Source of the DNA: Pseudomonas khavaziana
GTDB lineage: Bacteria; Pseudomonadota; Gammaproteobacteria; Pseudomonadales; Pseudomonadaceae
Direction: 5' to 3'
Assembly (NCBI RefSeq): GCF_019145205.1
Contig: NZ_JAHSTT010000002.1
Span: 496,001 to 560,000 of the forward strand
DNA: 64,000 nucleotides
In this document: one piece after another, positions 37,235 through 45,630 of the stretch
Numbering within the stretch: position 1 is the stretch's first letter
How the letters are laid out: the number at the start of each line of letters is the position of its first letter
Made by a program: the position numbers and the translations under genes
Notes under the pieces: generated by a model
Told to the model about the DNA's origin: nothing
The model's database searches: none
Seen by the model: only the letters and a program-made list of their open reading frames with translations

Positions 37235-38905
37235 ATGGCTGAAAAACCTATGGCTGATTTACCAGCCACCCCTCAACCCTCGGGCGAGGAAGGCATTCCT
37301 GCTCCAAGCGGGGCCGCCAACCTGATTGATACCGATTATGTAATCGGACAAGACAACATCAAAGGCGAGTTTTCTTTTTCGCTGGATATCCACGGTAAGG
37401 TCTTCATTATTTCGGCGGCGACTATCGTGCTGTTCGTCATTCTGACGCTGGCCTTGCAGAACGAAGTCGAGCCCCTGTTCAGCGCGATACGCAATTGGCT
37501 GACCGGCCACCTGGCCTGGTTCTTCATGAGTGTGGCCAACGTTTTCGTGGTGCTGTGCCTTGTGCTGATCGTTTCACCACTGGGTAAGGTTCGCCTCGGC
37601 GGCCGCGATGCCAAACCGGACCATTCGTACATCGGCTGGTTTTCAATGCTGTTTGCCGCCGGCATGGGCATTGGCTTGATGTTCTACGGGGTCGCTGAAC
37701 CCATGTCGCACTATGCGGCGTCCATGGGTGGTGTGACCCTTGATCCCAATGGCGTGCGCACCGATTGGGCGCCGCTGGGCGGTGCCGCCGGCGATATGAA
37801 AACGTCCGCCGACCTGGCGATGGCCGCGACCATTTTCCACTGGGGCCTGCACCCGTGGGCGATTTATGCGATCGTCGCGCTGTCCCTGGCGCTGTTTTCG
37901 TATAACAAAGGTCTGCCGCTGTCGATACGCTCGATTTTCTACCCATTGCTGGGTGAACGTGTGTGGGGCTGGCCGGGGCATATCATCGATATCCTGGCGG
38001 TGTTCGCCACCTTGTTCGGCCTTGCGACCTCCTTGGGGATCGGCGCGGAACAGGCGGCTGCGGGTATCGAATACCTGTTCGGCATTCAGTCGACGAACCT
38101 GAGCAAGGTGGTGCTGATTGTCGTCATCACGCTGATCGCCCTGTGGTCGGTGCTGTCCGGCCTCGACAAGGGCGTCAAGATGCTGTCCCAGATCAACATG
38201 GGGCTGGCCTTGCTGCTGTTGCTGTTTATCATTGTCGTGGGCCCCACCCTGGCTATCTTCACCGGGTTCTTTAAGAACCTGGTGACCTACGTCGAGTACT
38301 TGCCCGCGCTGTCCAACCCCTTCGGCCGCACCGACGCGCAGTTCACCCAAGGCTGGACTGCGTTCTACTGGGCCTGGTGGATCAGTTGGTCGCCGTTTGT
38401 CGGCATGTTCATCGCCCGCGTGAGTCGTGGCCGCACCGTGCGCGAATTCCTGATCTCGGTGCTGCTGGTGCCGTCGCTGGTTTCGGTGTTGTGGATGACC
38501 ACCTTCGGCGGCACCGCCATCGACCAGACCACGCTGCAAGGATTCATGGGCGTCAAGGATGCCGTGCTGGAGCTCAAGTTGTTCGCCATGCTGGGACATT
38601 TGCCGCTCAAGGAAATCACCTCGTTCCTGGGGATTATCCTGGTCATCGTGTTCTTCATTACCTCTTCGGATTCGGGGTCGTTGGTGATTGACACCATCAC
38701 GGCCGGCGGCAAGGTCGACGCGCCGGTACCGCAGCGAGTGTTTTGGGCGGTCATCGAAGGCGTGATTGCCATTGCCCTGTTGCTTGGCGGCGGACTGGTC
38801 GCGCTGCAAGCCATGGCGGTTTCCACCGGCTTGCCGTTCGCCATCGTGCTGATGTTGGGGTGCATTTCCCTGGTCAAGGGGCTGATGTCGGAACCGCGAT
38901 CCTGA
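37235..38905 (+). CDS. BCCT family transporter
   Basis: A 556-residue inner-membrane carrier of the betaine/choline/carnitine family with about 12 TM helices. Visible signatures are GMGIGLMFYGVAEPMSHY and FYWAWWISWSPFVGMFIARVSRGRTVREF, the latter with the conserved Trp-rich substrate box. The N-terminal 45 residues are polar; the C-terminus ends soon after the last helix (KGLMSEPRS), so the long cytoplasmic osmosensing tail of BetT-type proteins is missing. Strong ribosome site AAGGAGG. Substrate cannot be told from sequence; choline, betaine or a related quaternary amine is likely. Confidence 0.92.
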   Translation: MAEKPMADLPATPQPSGEEGIPAPSGAANLIDTDYVIGQDNIKGEFSFSLDIHGKVFIISAATIVLFVILTLALQNEVEPLFSAIRNWLTGHLAWFFMSVANVFVVLCLVLIVSPLGKVRLGGRDAKPDHSYIGWFSMLFAAGMGIGLMFYGVAEPMSHYAASMGGVTLDPNGVRTDWAPLGGAAGDMKTSADLAMAATIFHWGLHPWAIYAIVALSLALFSYNKGLPLSIRSIFYPLLGERVWGWPGHIIDILAVFATLFGLATSLGIGAEQAAAGIEYLFGIQSTNLSKVVLIVVITLIALWSVLSGLDKGVKMLSQINMGLALLLLLFIIVVGPTLAIFTGFFKNLVTYVEYLPALSNPFGRTDAQFTQGWTAFYWAWWISWSPFVGMFIARVSRGRTVREFLISVLLVPSLVSVLWMTTFGGTAIDQTTLQGFMGVKDAVLELKLFAMLGHLPLKEITSFLGIILVIVFFITSSDSGSLVIDTITAGGKVDAPVPQRVFWAVIEGVIAIALLLGGGLVALQAMAVSTGLPFAIVLMLGCISLVKGLMSEPRS

Positions 38906-38909
38906 ATGT

Positions 38910-38931
38910 AAAAAAGCCGCGCCCAGGGCGC
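38910..38931 (-). terminator. Candidate leftward terminator after the exonuclease gene
   Basis: On the reverse strand GCGCC-CTG-GGCGC is followed within three bases by TTTTTT. It lies between convergent BCCT and exonuclease genes, 139 bases past the exonuclease stop. The stem is short (5 bp), so the call is tentative. Confidence 0.4.
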
Positions 38932-38966
38932 CAATGCCCGTCAGTCAATAACACGCGCTCAACTGC

Positions 38967-38990
38967 GGCCAGGGAGCAAGCTCCCTGGCC
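38967..38990. repeat. Perfect hairpin, REP-like singlet of a third type
   Basis: GGCCAGGGAG-CAAG-CTCCCTGGCC, a perfect 10-bp stem with a 4-base loop. The GGGAGCAAGCTCCCT core resembles Pseudomonas REP heads but belongs to neither family seen elsewhere in the window. Sits between the convergent BCCT and exonuclease genes. Confidence 0.6.
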
Positions 38991-39069
38991 ACGGGTTACT
39001 CGCTGTCCGCGCCAGCTTTTACCTGATCGGCATCAGCGCTCCAGGGCGCACTTTTTTGCGCTCGGTGCA

Positions 39070-39792
39070 TCAATCCCACAATGCTTGAATCGGCGTGCCC
39101 GGCACGTAGTGATGAGCGATCTGCGCCTGGAACAATTCCGCCGCGGCCAGCGCATCCGTGAGCGCGTGGTGGGCGTGGTAGCTCGGCAGGTGATAGCGTT
39201 CGCGGCTATCGGCGAGCCTGATCGAGGGTTGCGCACGGCGCAGCAGCCGGTCAAGCCAGCTTCGGTTGCCCCGGTGCATGCGCGCTTCCAGCTGCATGGT
39301 GTCAATGACCGGAAATTGCAGGCCTTCGCCTAATTGGCGGCGCAGTGCCTGGTCCAGAAAACCGCGTTCGATATTCCGGTAATGCACCACCATCACATTG
39401 CCGGCCATGGCTTCAAGCAACGCGTCCAGCACCTCGGACAAGGGCGGCGCATGCAATATGTCCGAATGAGTAATGTGATGGAACGTCACCGAGTGCTCGT
39501 TCAACTCCGACGGCGGTTTGATCACCCAGTAAAACGCCTGGCCACAGCGTATGCGCTTGAGCGTAAACGGGATCAGACCGATGCTGACGATACTGTGGGC
39601 GCCGGGGTTGAGCCCGGTGGTTTCGACGTCCATGGCCATTAACTGCACCTGCTCGATCGGCGTCTGCGGTGCAACCGTCCCGGCGCGATAGAACTTTTGC
39701 AGGCTCGGGTGGCGTGCTTCCTGCGCCAGAACCTGAAACCGGGCCGCCCAATCCAGCGGTGCGCAAGGCTCAGGTTTTGAAGAGTGTTTCAC
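39070..39792 (-). CDS. DnaQ-like 3'-5' exonuclease family protein
   Basis: A 240-residue DEDDh exonuclease-fold protein. Exo I is AMDVETTGLNPGAHSI near residue 53, Exo II region VVHYRNIERGFLDQAL, and Exo III HHALTDALAAAELF near 212. This resembles the proofreading epsilon domain but has no beta-clamp or polymerase-binding context. Its start overlaps the stop of the DUF294 sensor gene (ATGA), a pairing seen repeatedly in Pseudomonas; the substrate (DNA, RNA or a nucleotide) is unknown. Confidence 0.9.
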   Translation of the reverse strand: MKHSSKPEPCAPLDWAARFQVLAQEARHPSLQKFYRAGTVAPQTPIEQVQLMAMDVETTGLNPGAHSIVSIGLIPFTLKRIRCGQAFYWVIKPPSELNEHSVTFHHITHSDILHAPPLSEVLDALLEAMAGNVMVVHYRNIERGFLDQALRRQLGEGLQFPVIDTMQLEARMHRGNRSWLDRLLRRAQPSIRLADSRERYHLPSYHAHHALTDALAAAELFQAQIAHHYVPGTPIQALWD

Positions 39793-41669
39793 GGGTTTGG
39801 CCGTCCTTTTGCCGGGTAGCGGAACCGCAGGAAATTCTGCGCATTGTTCAACACTTGGAAGGCCTCCTTGAGGTTATGCCGCTCGCTGGTGGAAAAACGC
39901 TCCGGCTCGATGTAGTTGTCGGGCGTTTCGCCTTGCTCCATGGCTTCAGCCTGGTGGCGGATGCGCACCATGGACAGAAACTCCAGGGCGTAACGGAGAT
40001 GCTCGACCGCCTCGGGTTGCATCAGTTGGGTGCCGCTGATCACCTCAAGCCGGTCAAACGAGTTCTGTGCGGTGCTGGCACAGGCCAGGGCATGAATGCG
40101 AATCAGGTCGGTAAGCGGTGCGGTGCCGCGCCCCTTGAGGTTGATGATGCGTTTTTGCCGCCCATCCGTTTCCACCACGAACGTGCGGAAAAATCCCAAG
40201 GGCGGCGTGCGGTTCAGAGCGATGCGCGCCATGGCATGCAGGAAGGCCGGGTGGCGGCTGGATTTTTGCGCACACAGGGTTTTGAGCGTCTGCACCAGTT
40301 CAAGCTGGCCATACACGCCATCGAGATCGAAGAAAATGCAGCTGTTGAGCAGCGTTGCGGGGTTGGGTTTTTCTATCCATTGTTCAAAGTAGGCGCGCCA
40401 CACATGCAGCGGCTGGCGCCACTGATCGTTGGTCGCCATGATTGCACCCTTGCAATAGCTGTAACCGCACGCGGCGAGGCCGTCGCTGACAAAGGCGGCG
40501 AGGCTGCGAAAATACCCGTCGTGCAACGCGGGGTCGAAGCTGTCGTCGAGTACCAGGGCGTTGTCCTGGTCGGTGACCAGCAACTGCTCATCGCGTGCCA
40601 TCGAGCCCAGCACCATGAAGCAGTAGGGCACCGGCGGCGGGCCCAGTTTCTTTTCGGCAAGCTCCAGCAGGCGCTGGGTGAACGCTCGGCCAATACCGGA
40701 AATGGCACTGCCGATCATGTGCGCGGTGGCGCCATCGCGCACCATGCGGATATACGTACCGCGCAAATCACGCAGCAGCACGCGCAGGCCTTCGACCGAG
40801 GTTTGGTTGGAGATGCGATTGACCAGGTACAGGCTGCTCTGGGACTCGTAGCGGATGATGTCCGACAAGTTGATCAAACCCAGGGTGCGGCCCTTGTGCA
40901 CCACCGGCAGGTGATGGATATTGCGGCGCAGCATCACCAGCATGGCTTCGAACACCGAGTCGTCAGCCTGTATCGCCGCAGGGTCGACGGTCATGATCTC
41001 GCTGATCGCGGTGGCGGTGTCGCTGCGCGCCGCTGCGACCACGCGGGTGCGCAGGTCGCGGTCGGTCACAAGGCCGACCATCTTGGCATGCGACCCGTCG
41101 TTGGGTGCCATGACGACCACGCATGAAACGCTCTGTTCGGTCATCACCTTGGCGGCTTCGTGCACGGACGTGTCGGCGCTCACCCACACCAGCGAGCGCG
41201 AGATCAGCGCACGACTTTTCAGCTGGATCAGCTCGCTTGCCCGACCCTGGGACTCCACTGCGCTCTTAAGCCGGGAGTGCCCTTCGGCTTCGACGAAGTC
41301 GGCAAAGGTGTCGTGTTGGGCGCACAACTCGGCGAACAGCTCGGCGGGGATAAAGTAGATCAGGCTGTCTTCCAGCGCCTTGGCCGGAAAGCGCACCTTA
41401 TTGCTGCGCAACAAACCGGCCTGGCCGAAGATATCGCCCTCGACCAGGCGGTTATAGAGCTCGCCGTTGCGGCGGTAAATTTCCACTGCGCCGCTGCGCA
41501 CGTAATGCAGATGCTGGACAACCGCACCCGCTTCAAGAATGTCGGAACCCGCCTTGAAGTAACTGACCTCAATGCGCCGGGCGATAGCCTCAAGCGATTC
41601 GAGCGGCAGCGCATCGAAAGGCGGGAAACGGTGAAGGTGGTCGCGAATCTCCTGTAACTCGATCTGCAT
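39789..41669 (-). CDS. cNMP-binding / CBS / DUF294 putative nucleotidyltransferase
   Basis: About 626 residues. Order: an N-terminal cyclic-nucleotide-binding domain (about 15-125, with EGDIFGQAGLL), two CBS domains (about 155-280, with VVVMAPNDGSHAKMVGLVTDRDLR), a GlnD-like nucleotidyltransferase domain carrying GSMARDEQLLVTDQDNALV, and the DUF294 C-terminal domain. The GS...DQD motif is intact, so uridylyl/adenylyl transfer is plausible, but no target is known. ATG 41669 is chosen because MQIELQEIRDHL begins the domain; the frame is open to 41711. Confidence 0.9.
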   Translation of the reverse strand: MQIELQEIRDHLHRFPPFDALPLESLEAIARRIEVSYFKAGSDILEAGAVVQHLHYVRSGAVEIYRRNGELYNRLVEGDIFGQAGLLRSNKVRFPAKALEDSLIYFIPAELFAELCAQHDTFADFVEAEGHSRLKSAVESQGRASELIQLKSRALISRSLVWVSADTSVHEAAKVMTEQSVSCVVVMAPNDGSHAKMVGLVTDRDLRTRVVAAARSDTATAISEIMTVDPAAIQADDSVFEAMLVMLRRNIHHLPVVHKGRTLGLINLSDIIRYESQSSLYLVNRISNQTSVEGLRVLLRDLRGTYIRMVRDGATAHMIGSAISGIGRAFTQRLLELAEKKLGPPPVPYCFMVLGSMARDEQLLVTDQDNALVLDDSFDPALHDGYFRSLAAFVSDGLAACGYSYCKGAIMATNDQWRQPLHVWRAYFEQWIEKPNPATLLNSCIFFDLDGVYGQLELVQTLKTLCAQKSSRHPAFLHAMARIALNRTPPLGFFRTFVVETDGRQKRIINLKGRGTAPLTDLIRIHALACASTAQNSFDRLEVISGTQLMQPEAVEHLRYALEFLSMVRIRHQAEAMEQGETPDNYIEPERFSTSERHNLKEAFQVLNNAQNFLRFRYPAKGRPNP

Positions 41670-41909
41670 GGAACCTCGGAGATGAAAAGTAAGGGAAAAA
41701 GCCGCCATCAATGGCCGTCGCTGCCCAACCTTACCATCTGCGATCCGTGGTGGATGAAGCGGCGCAGACGCCAGAGGGGATTAAAGTCGCCGCATAGGTT
41801 TTGCATCCGCTGCCTCGGCTTCATATCATCGCCGCGGGTGCTGTGTCGCGTGTCGCGCATTGCAGGTTAAATTCAAGCGTTGGTCGGGCCGCCATCGGAG
41901 TCACAGCCA

Positions 41910-42378
41910 GTGCCTGGAAAAGCACCGCTCTCGTCCGCTATTCCCCGTCCGCAAGTCTTAGCCGAGCGTGCCCTGTCCGCGCTGGAGCGGTTTTCCCATA
42001 TCGAAGCGGTCAGCGGCATCGCGCTGCTGGTGGCGGCCCTGATCGCCCTTACCTGGGCCAACAGCCCTTATGCCGCCAGCTATGAACACCTTTGGCATAC
42101 CCAGATAACGTTGGGCTTTGGCGAGTGGGGTGTGTCCAGGTCGCTGCACTTTTTAGTGAACGACGGTCTGATGACGATTTTCTTTCTGGTGGTGGGCGCC
42201 GAGATACGCCAGGAAATCCACGACGGTGCCTTGGCCAGCTTCAAAATGGCCATCTTGCCGCTGGGCACGGCCTTGGGGGGCGTGGTGGTACCGGCCCTCA
42301 TTTACCTCACGCCCTTCGATATAAAAGGCTTCGGATTTTTCCTGCAAGATTTTGGGCCGTGCATGAACTTGTGGTGAG
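41910..42378 (+). pseudogene. nhaA: nhaA 5' fragment (truncated Na+/H+ antiporter)
   Basis: An open frame of about 155 residues that matches only the first third of Nha[21 protein letters not shown] (TM1), [36 protein letters not shown] (TM2) and [11 protein letters not shown] (start of TM3). After residue about 130 the frame diverges into [12 protein letters not shown] and stops. The TM4-TM5 region with the two essential Asp is missing, so it cannot exchange Na+ and H+. The start may be GTG 41910 or TTG 41880. The junction near 42306 looks like a deletion scar. Confidence 0.82.
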
Positions 42379-42649
42379 AGGTCCGCACGCCTAGTCTTCG
42401 TCCCGTCATCGCAAAAAACGGTGACACGGACGTGCAAGTCCGGTTACATGTCGGCGCACCAACGCCCATAGCCATTCAACGGGCGTTTTTTATGCCTGCT
42501 GTACTCGTTATGGCGGCTGTGCGTGGGAGACTCTTCGGAGTCTGCCGGGGTCCGATATGCCCGGTCTTGCACACCTGCGCACAGCTGCCACCTTGATTCG
42601 CGTGCAAGCGGAAGAGGGCAGCTTCCATCACATATCGGAGCTGTAAATC
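42379..42649 (+). promoter_or_regulatory. Structured leader with internal terminator ahead of a DUF6124-like remnant
   Basis: A 271-base non-coding stretch with several strong stem-loops on the plus strand. GTGAC-A-CGGAC-gtgcaa-GTCCG-GTTAC spans 42421-42447. A rho-independent-type terminator, AACGCCC..GGGCGTT plus T-run, lies at 42461-42491. A UUCG-tetraloop hairpin, AGACTC-TTCG-GAGTCT, lies at 42528-42543. GGAAGAGGGCAGCTTCC-like pairing and an ATCGGAG purine stretch (possible ribosome site) precede the expected start. It resembles leaders I recall in front of small DUF6124/DUF3077-type genes of fluorescent pseudomonads; that link is from memory. Confidence 0.55.
42461..42491 (+). terminator. 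Rho-independent terminator inside the leader
   Basis: Stem AACGCCC / GGGCGTT (7 bp) with a 13-base loop, followed by a T-run (TTTTT after the stem). It lies upstream of the small remnant gene and could end transcripts from the truncated nhaA side or act as an attenuator. Confidence 0.7.
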
Positions 42650-42846
42650 ATTATCAAACCTACCCCCAATCCACCGAAACCCTGCTGGTCAACACCAGCG
42701 AAACCCTGTCCTCCCTCAACGCACTCACCTGCAACCTGGCCTTTGACCTGGACACTTCCCAGGGCGCCATCATGCTCGGGATTCAGCAAATGGCAGAGTT
42801 TGCTCAGTTGTTGGTCGATAGGGCACTTGAGCAAATCAGCCCTTAG
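42650..42846 (+). pseudogene. DUF6124/DUF3077-like small gene, decayed
   Basis: The C-terminal part, ETLLVNTSETLSSLNALTCN to LLVDRALEQISP, has the pattern of the small Pseudomonas DUF6124/DUF3077-type proteins (about 100-120 residues). The usual start MxKPTPNPP can be seen at 42650 as ATT-ATC-AAA-CCT, that is, with ATT where ATG is expected, and in another frame than the C-terminal part. So the start codon is lost and the middle has been deleted out of frame. An alternative is translation of a 108-residue fusion from 42523, but that would read through the structured leader. Confidence 0.6.
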
Positions 42847-42860
42847 CCGGAATTTTCAAA

Positions 42861-42900
42861 CGGTCCCAAATAGGGACTGATCGGTCCTTGTTTGGGACCG
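42861..42900. repeat. Long imperfect palindrome after the DUF6124-like remnant
   Basis: CGGTCCCAAA-t-AGGGAC-TGATCG-GTCCTT-g-TTTGGGACCG: a 10-bp perfect outer stem with a second inner stem, so 16 of 17 pairs form over 40 bases. It starts 14 bases after the stop of the small remnant gene. No T-run follows, so it is not a standard terminator. Confidence 0.75.
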
Positions 42901-42924
42901 ATATCTAACAAACAACACTGAGCA

Positions 42925-43018
42925 AATGTGGGAGGGGGCTTGCTCCCGATTGCGGTGTGTCAGTTGACAAACTTATTGCTGACCAACCGCAATCGGGAGC
43001 AAGCCCCCTCCCACATTT
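42925..43018. repeat. REPIN, GTGGGAGGGGGC family
   Basis: Near-perfect inverted REP halves around a core with GTGTCAGTTGACAAAC, directly upstream of the mdcA promoter region. The remaining 107 bases to the mdcA ATG hold the only space for the mdc promoter if the operon is not read from further upstream. Confidence 0.93.
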
Positions 43019-43125
43019 TGATCTTCATTACTCCAGGCGTAACGGTCTGTTGCTGAGCTTGATTGATGGCTCCCGGATTCACTCCTAAGGTACAGCCCAC
43101 GACAGCAACCCCCCGTGGAGCGACC

Positions 43126-44796
43126 ATGACAACAACCATCACCCCCGACTCGCGCTGGACGCGGCGGCGCGACGAGAAGCAGCGGCGGCTCGGGCTGGTC
43201 AAAAAAATTGCAGATGGGGCGGTGTTGCCCAGTGACAAGATCGTCGAGGCCCTGCAAGCGCTGATCCTCCCCGGCGACCGCGTGGTGCTGGAAGGCAACA
43301 ACCAGAAGCAGGCCGACTTCCTCTCGCGCTCCCTGGCCAAGACCGACCCGGCCAAGCTCCACGATTTGCACATGATCATGCCCAGTGTCGGGCGTGCCGA
43401 GCACCTGGACCTGTTTGAAAAGGGCATCGCCCGCAAGCTGGATTTCTCTTTTGCCGGCACTCAATCCCTGCGTATCAGCCAGTTGCTGGAAGACGGCCTG
43501 CTGGAAATCGGCGCGATCCATACCTACATCGAGCTCTATGCGCGCCTGGTGGTGGACCTGATCCCCAACGTAGTGCTCTCGGCCGGTTTCATGGCTGACC
43601 GGGCCGGCAACATCTACACCGGCGCCAGCACCGAAGACACCCCGGCGCTGATCGAACCCGCGGCGTTCAGCGATGGCATTGTCATTGTGCAGGTCAACCA
43701 GTTGGTGGATGACGTCACCGACTTGCCTCGTGTGGACATCCCCGCAAGCTGGGTCGATTTCGTGGTGGTGGCCGACAAGCCGTTCTACATCGAGCCGCTG
43801 TTCACCCGCGACCCGCGCCATATCAAGCCGGTGCATGTGTTGATGGCGATGATGGCGATCCGTGGCATTTACGAAAAACACAATGTGCAGTCGCTCAACC
43901 ATGGCATTGGCTTCAACACTGCCGCCATTGAGTTGATCCTGCCCACCTACGGCGAATCCCTGGGTCTGAAGGGCAAGATCTGCCGCAATTGGACCCTCAA
44001 CCCACACCCCACGTTGATCCCGGCGATTGAAAGCGGTTGGGTCGAGAGCGTGCACTGCTTCGGCACCGAGCTGGGCATGGAAAACTACATCGCCGCCCGA
44101 CCGGATGTGTTCTTCACCGGTCGCGATGGCTCGATGCGCTCCAACCGCATGTTCTGCCAATTGGCCGGCCAGTACGCGGTAGACCTGTTTATCGGCGCCA
44201 CCCTGCAAGTGGATGGCGACGGGCATTCCAGCACGGTGACCCGTGGCCGCCTCGCTGGTTTCGGTGGTGCGCCGAACATGGGCCACGACCCGCGTGGTCG
44301 TCGGCACGGCACACCGGCCTGGCTGGACATGCGCCACGACGATGCGCCCGAAGCCCTGCTGGAACGCGGCAAAAAACTCGTGGTGCAAATGGTCGAAACC
44401 TTCCAGGAAGGCGGCAAACCCACCTTTGTCGACACCCTTGACGCGGTGGAAGTGGCACGCAAAAGCGGCATGCCGCTGGCGCCGATCATGATCTACGGCG
44501 ACGACGTTACCCACTTGCTCACCGAAGAAGGCATTGCCTACCTCTACAAAGCGCGCTCCCTGGAAGAACGTCAGGCAATGATCGCCGCCGTCGCCGGGGT
44601 GACGGCCATCGGTATGCGCCATAACCCCAAGGACACCGCCCGTATGCGCCGCGAAGGCTTGATCGCCTTGCCCGAAGACTTGGGTATCCGCCGCACCGAC
44701 GCCACCCGCGAGTTGCTCGCTGCCAAGAGCGTAGCCGACCTGGTGGAATGGTCCGGTGGCTTGTACAACCCGCCCGCCAAATTCAGGAGCTGGTAA
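43126..44796 (+). CDS. mdcA: Malonate decarboxylase subunit alpha MdcA
   Basis: A 556-residue acetyl-S-ACP:malonate ACP transferase, which swaps acetyl for malonyl on the MdcC carrier. It belongs to the CoA-transferase-like fold; conserved blocks include RDEKQRRL, LPSDKIVEALQALI, GDRVVLEGNNQKQADFLSR and GRLAGFGGAPNMGHDPRGRR. ATG 43126 follows GTGGAG and gives the family N-terminus; the open frame upstream is not conserved. First gene of mdcABCDEGH-madLM; mdcB begins on the base after the stop. Confidence 0.97.
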   Translation: MTTTITPDSRWTRRRDEKQRRLGLVKKIADGAVLPSDKIVEALQALILPGDRVVLEGNNQKQADFLSRSLAKTDPAKLHDLHMIMPSVGRAEHLDLFEKGIARKLDFSFAGTQSLRISQLLEDGLLEIGAIHTYIELYARLVVDLIPNVVLSAGFMADRAGNIYTGASTEDTPALIEPAAFSDGIVIVQVNQLVDDVTDLPRVDIPASWVDFVVVADKPFYIEPLFTRDPRHIKPVHVLMAMMAIRGIYEKHNVQSLNHGIGFNTAAIELILPTYGESLGLKGKICRNWTLNPHPTLIPAIESGWVESVHCFGTELGMENYIAARPDVFFTGRDGSMRSNRMFCQLAGQYAVDLFIGATLQVDGDGHSSTVTRGRLAGFGGAPNMGHDPRGRRHGTPAWLDMRHDDAPEALLERGKKLVVQMVETFQEGGKPTFVDTLDAVEVARKSGMPLAPIMIYGDDVTHLLTEEGIAYLYKARSLEERQAMIAAVAGVTAIGMRHNPKDTARMRREGLIALPEDLGIRRTDATRELLAAKSVADLVEWSGGLYNPPAKFRSW

Positions 44797-45630
44797 ATGC
44801 GTGCCCTCAAACTGCATGAAATCAGTCTCGCTGATCGCCTGGCGGATATGGCCGTCGATGCGCTGATCGATGAAGCGGATTTGTCGCCCAAACCCGCTCT
44901 GGTAGACCGGCGCGGCAACGGTGCCCACAGCGATTTGCATCTGGGCCTGATGCACGCGTCGGCGCTGTCGCTGTGGCCGATGTTCAAGGAAATGGCCGAG
45001 GCTGCGTTTGAAATCGGCGAAGTTGGCCTGCCCCTGCGTGAAGCCCTTGGCCGTATTGGCCGCGACGGTGAACAAGCGATGCTCGCCACTACCAACGGTG
45101 TGAACACCCACCGCGGTGCGATCTGGGCCCTCGGTTTGCTCACCGCCGCAGCGGCCCTGGAACCCCGTGCCGTCACGCTGAACGCAGCCAAGCTGGCCTT
45201 GCTCAATGATCGTCACGCCCCTCAACCCATGAGCCACGGCGCCCAGGTCGCCCAGCGCTACGGCGCCCGCGGTGCCCGCGAAGAAGCGCAATTGGGTTTT
45301 CCCGCCGTGATGCAACGCGGCCTGCCGCAATTGCATAAAAGCCGCGGACAAAACGCCGGTGAACAGAATGCGCGCCTGGACGCTTTGCTGGCGATCATGA
45401 CCGAGCTGGCCGATACCTGCGTGCTTTACCGCGCCGGCACTGAAGGCCTTCAAGCCATGCAGCAAGGCGCCCAGGCCGTGCTCGACGCCGGCGGCAGTGC
45501 AACCCTCGCCGGCCGTCGCCAACTGCACGCCCTGGACCAGCAACTCCTGGCCCTGAATGCCTCCCCCGGTGGCGCCGCCGATCTGTTGGCCGCCTGCCTG
45601 TTTATCGACCGCCTCGACGGAGCGTTGTGA
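44797..45630 (+). CDS. mdcB: Triphosphoribosyl-dephospho-CoA synthase MdcB
   Basis: A 277-residue CitG/MdcB family enzyme that makes 2'-(5''-triphosphoribosyl)-3'-dephospho-CoA, the precursor of the MdcC prosthetic group. Visible family blocks are [22 protein letters not shown] (early, split by the acidic pair) and [17 protein letters not shown], and C-terminal [15 protein letters not shown]. It abuts mdcA (TAA-ATG) and overlaps mdcC by one base. Confidence 0.95.
   Translation: MRALKLHEISLADRLADMAVDALIDEADLSPKPALVDRRGNGAHSDLHLGLMHASALSLWPMFKEMAEAAFEIGEVGLPLREALGRIGRDGEQAMLATTNGVNTHRGAIWALGLLTAAAALEPRAVTLNAAKLALLNDRHAPQPMSHGAQVAQRYGARGAREEAQLGFPAVMQRGLPQLHKSRGQNAGEQNARLDALLAIMTELADTCVLYRAGTEGLQAMQQGAQAVLDAGGSATLAGRRQLHALDQQLLALNASPGGAADLLAACLFIDRLDGAL

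Noticed and set aside
8257..43018. Possible CRISPR-like repeated palindromes
   Set aside because: The repeats are scattered singly at gene ends, come as inverted pairs and have no regular spacers; they are REPINs.
43019..43125. MdcR binding site upstream of mdcA
   Set aside because: Several weak T-N11-A matches exist but none forms a clear inverted repeat, so no site is claimed.
42973..45543. Very long leftward open frame (856 codons) antisense to mdcA-mdcB
   Set aside because: It lies wholly opposite well-recognised mdc genes, shows no family similarity, and is explained by GC-rich third positions.
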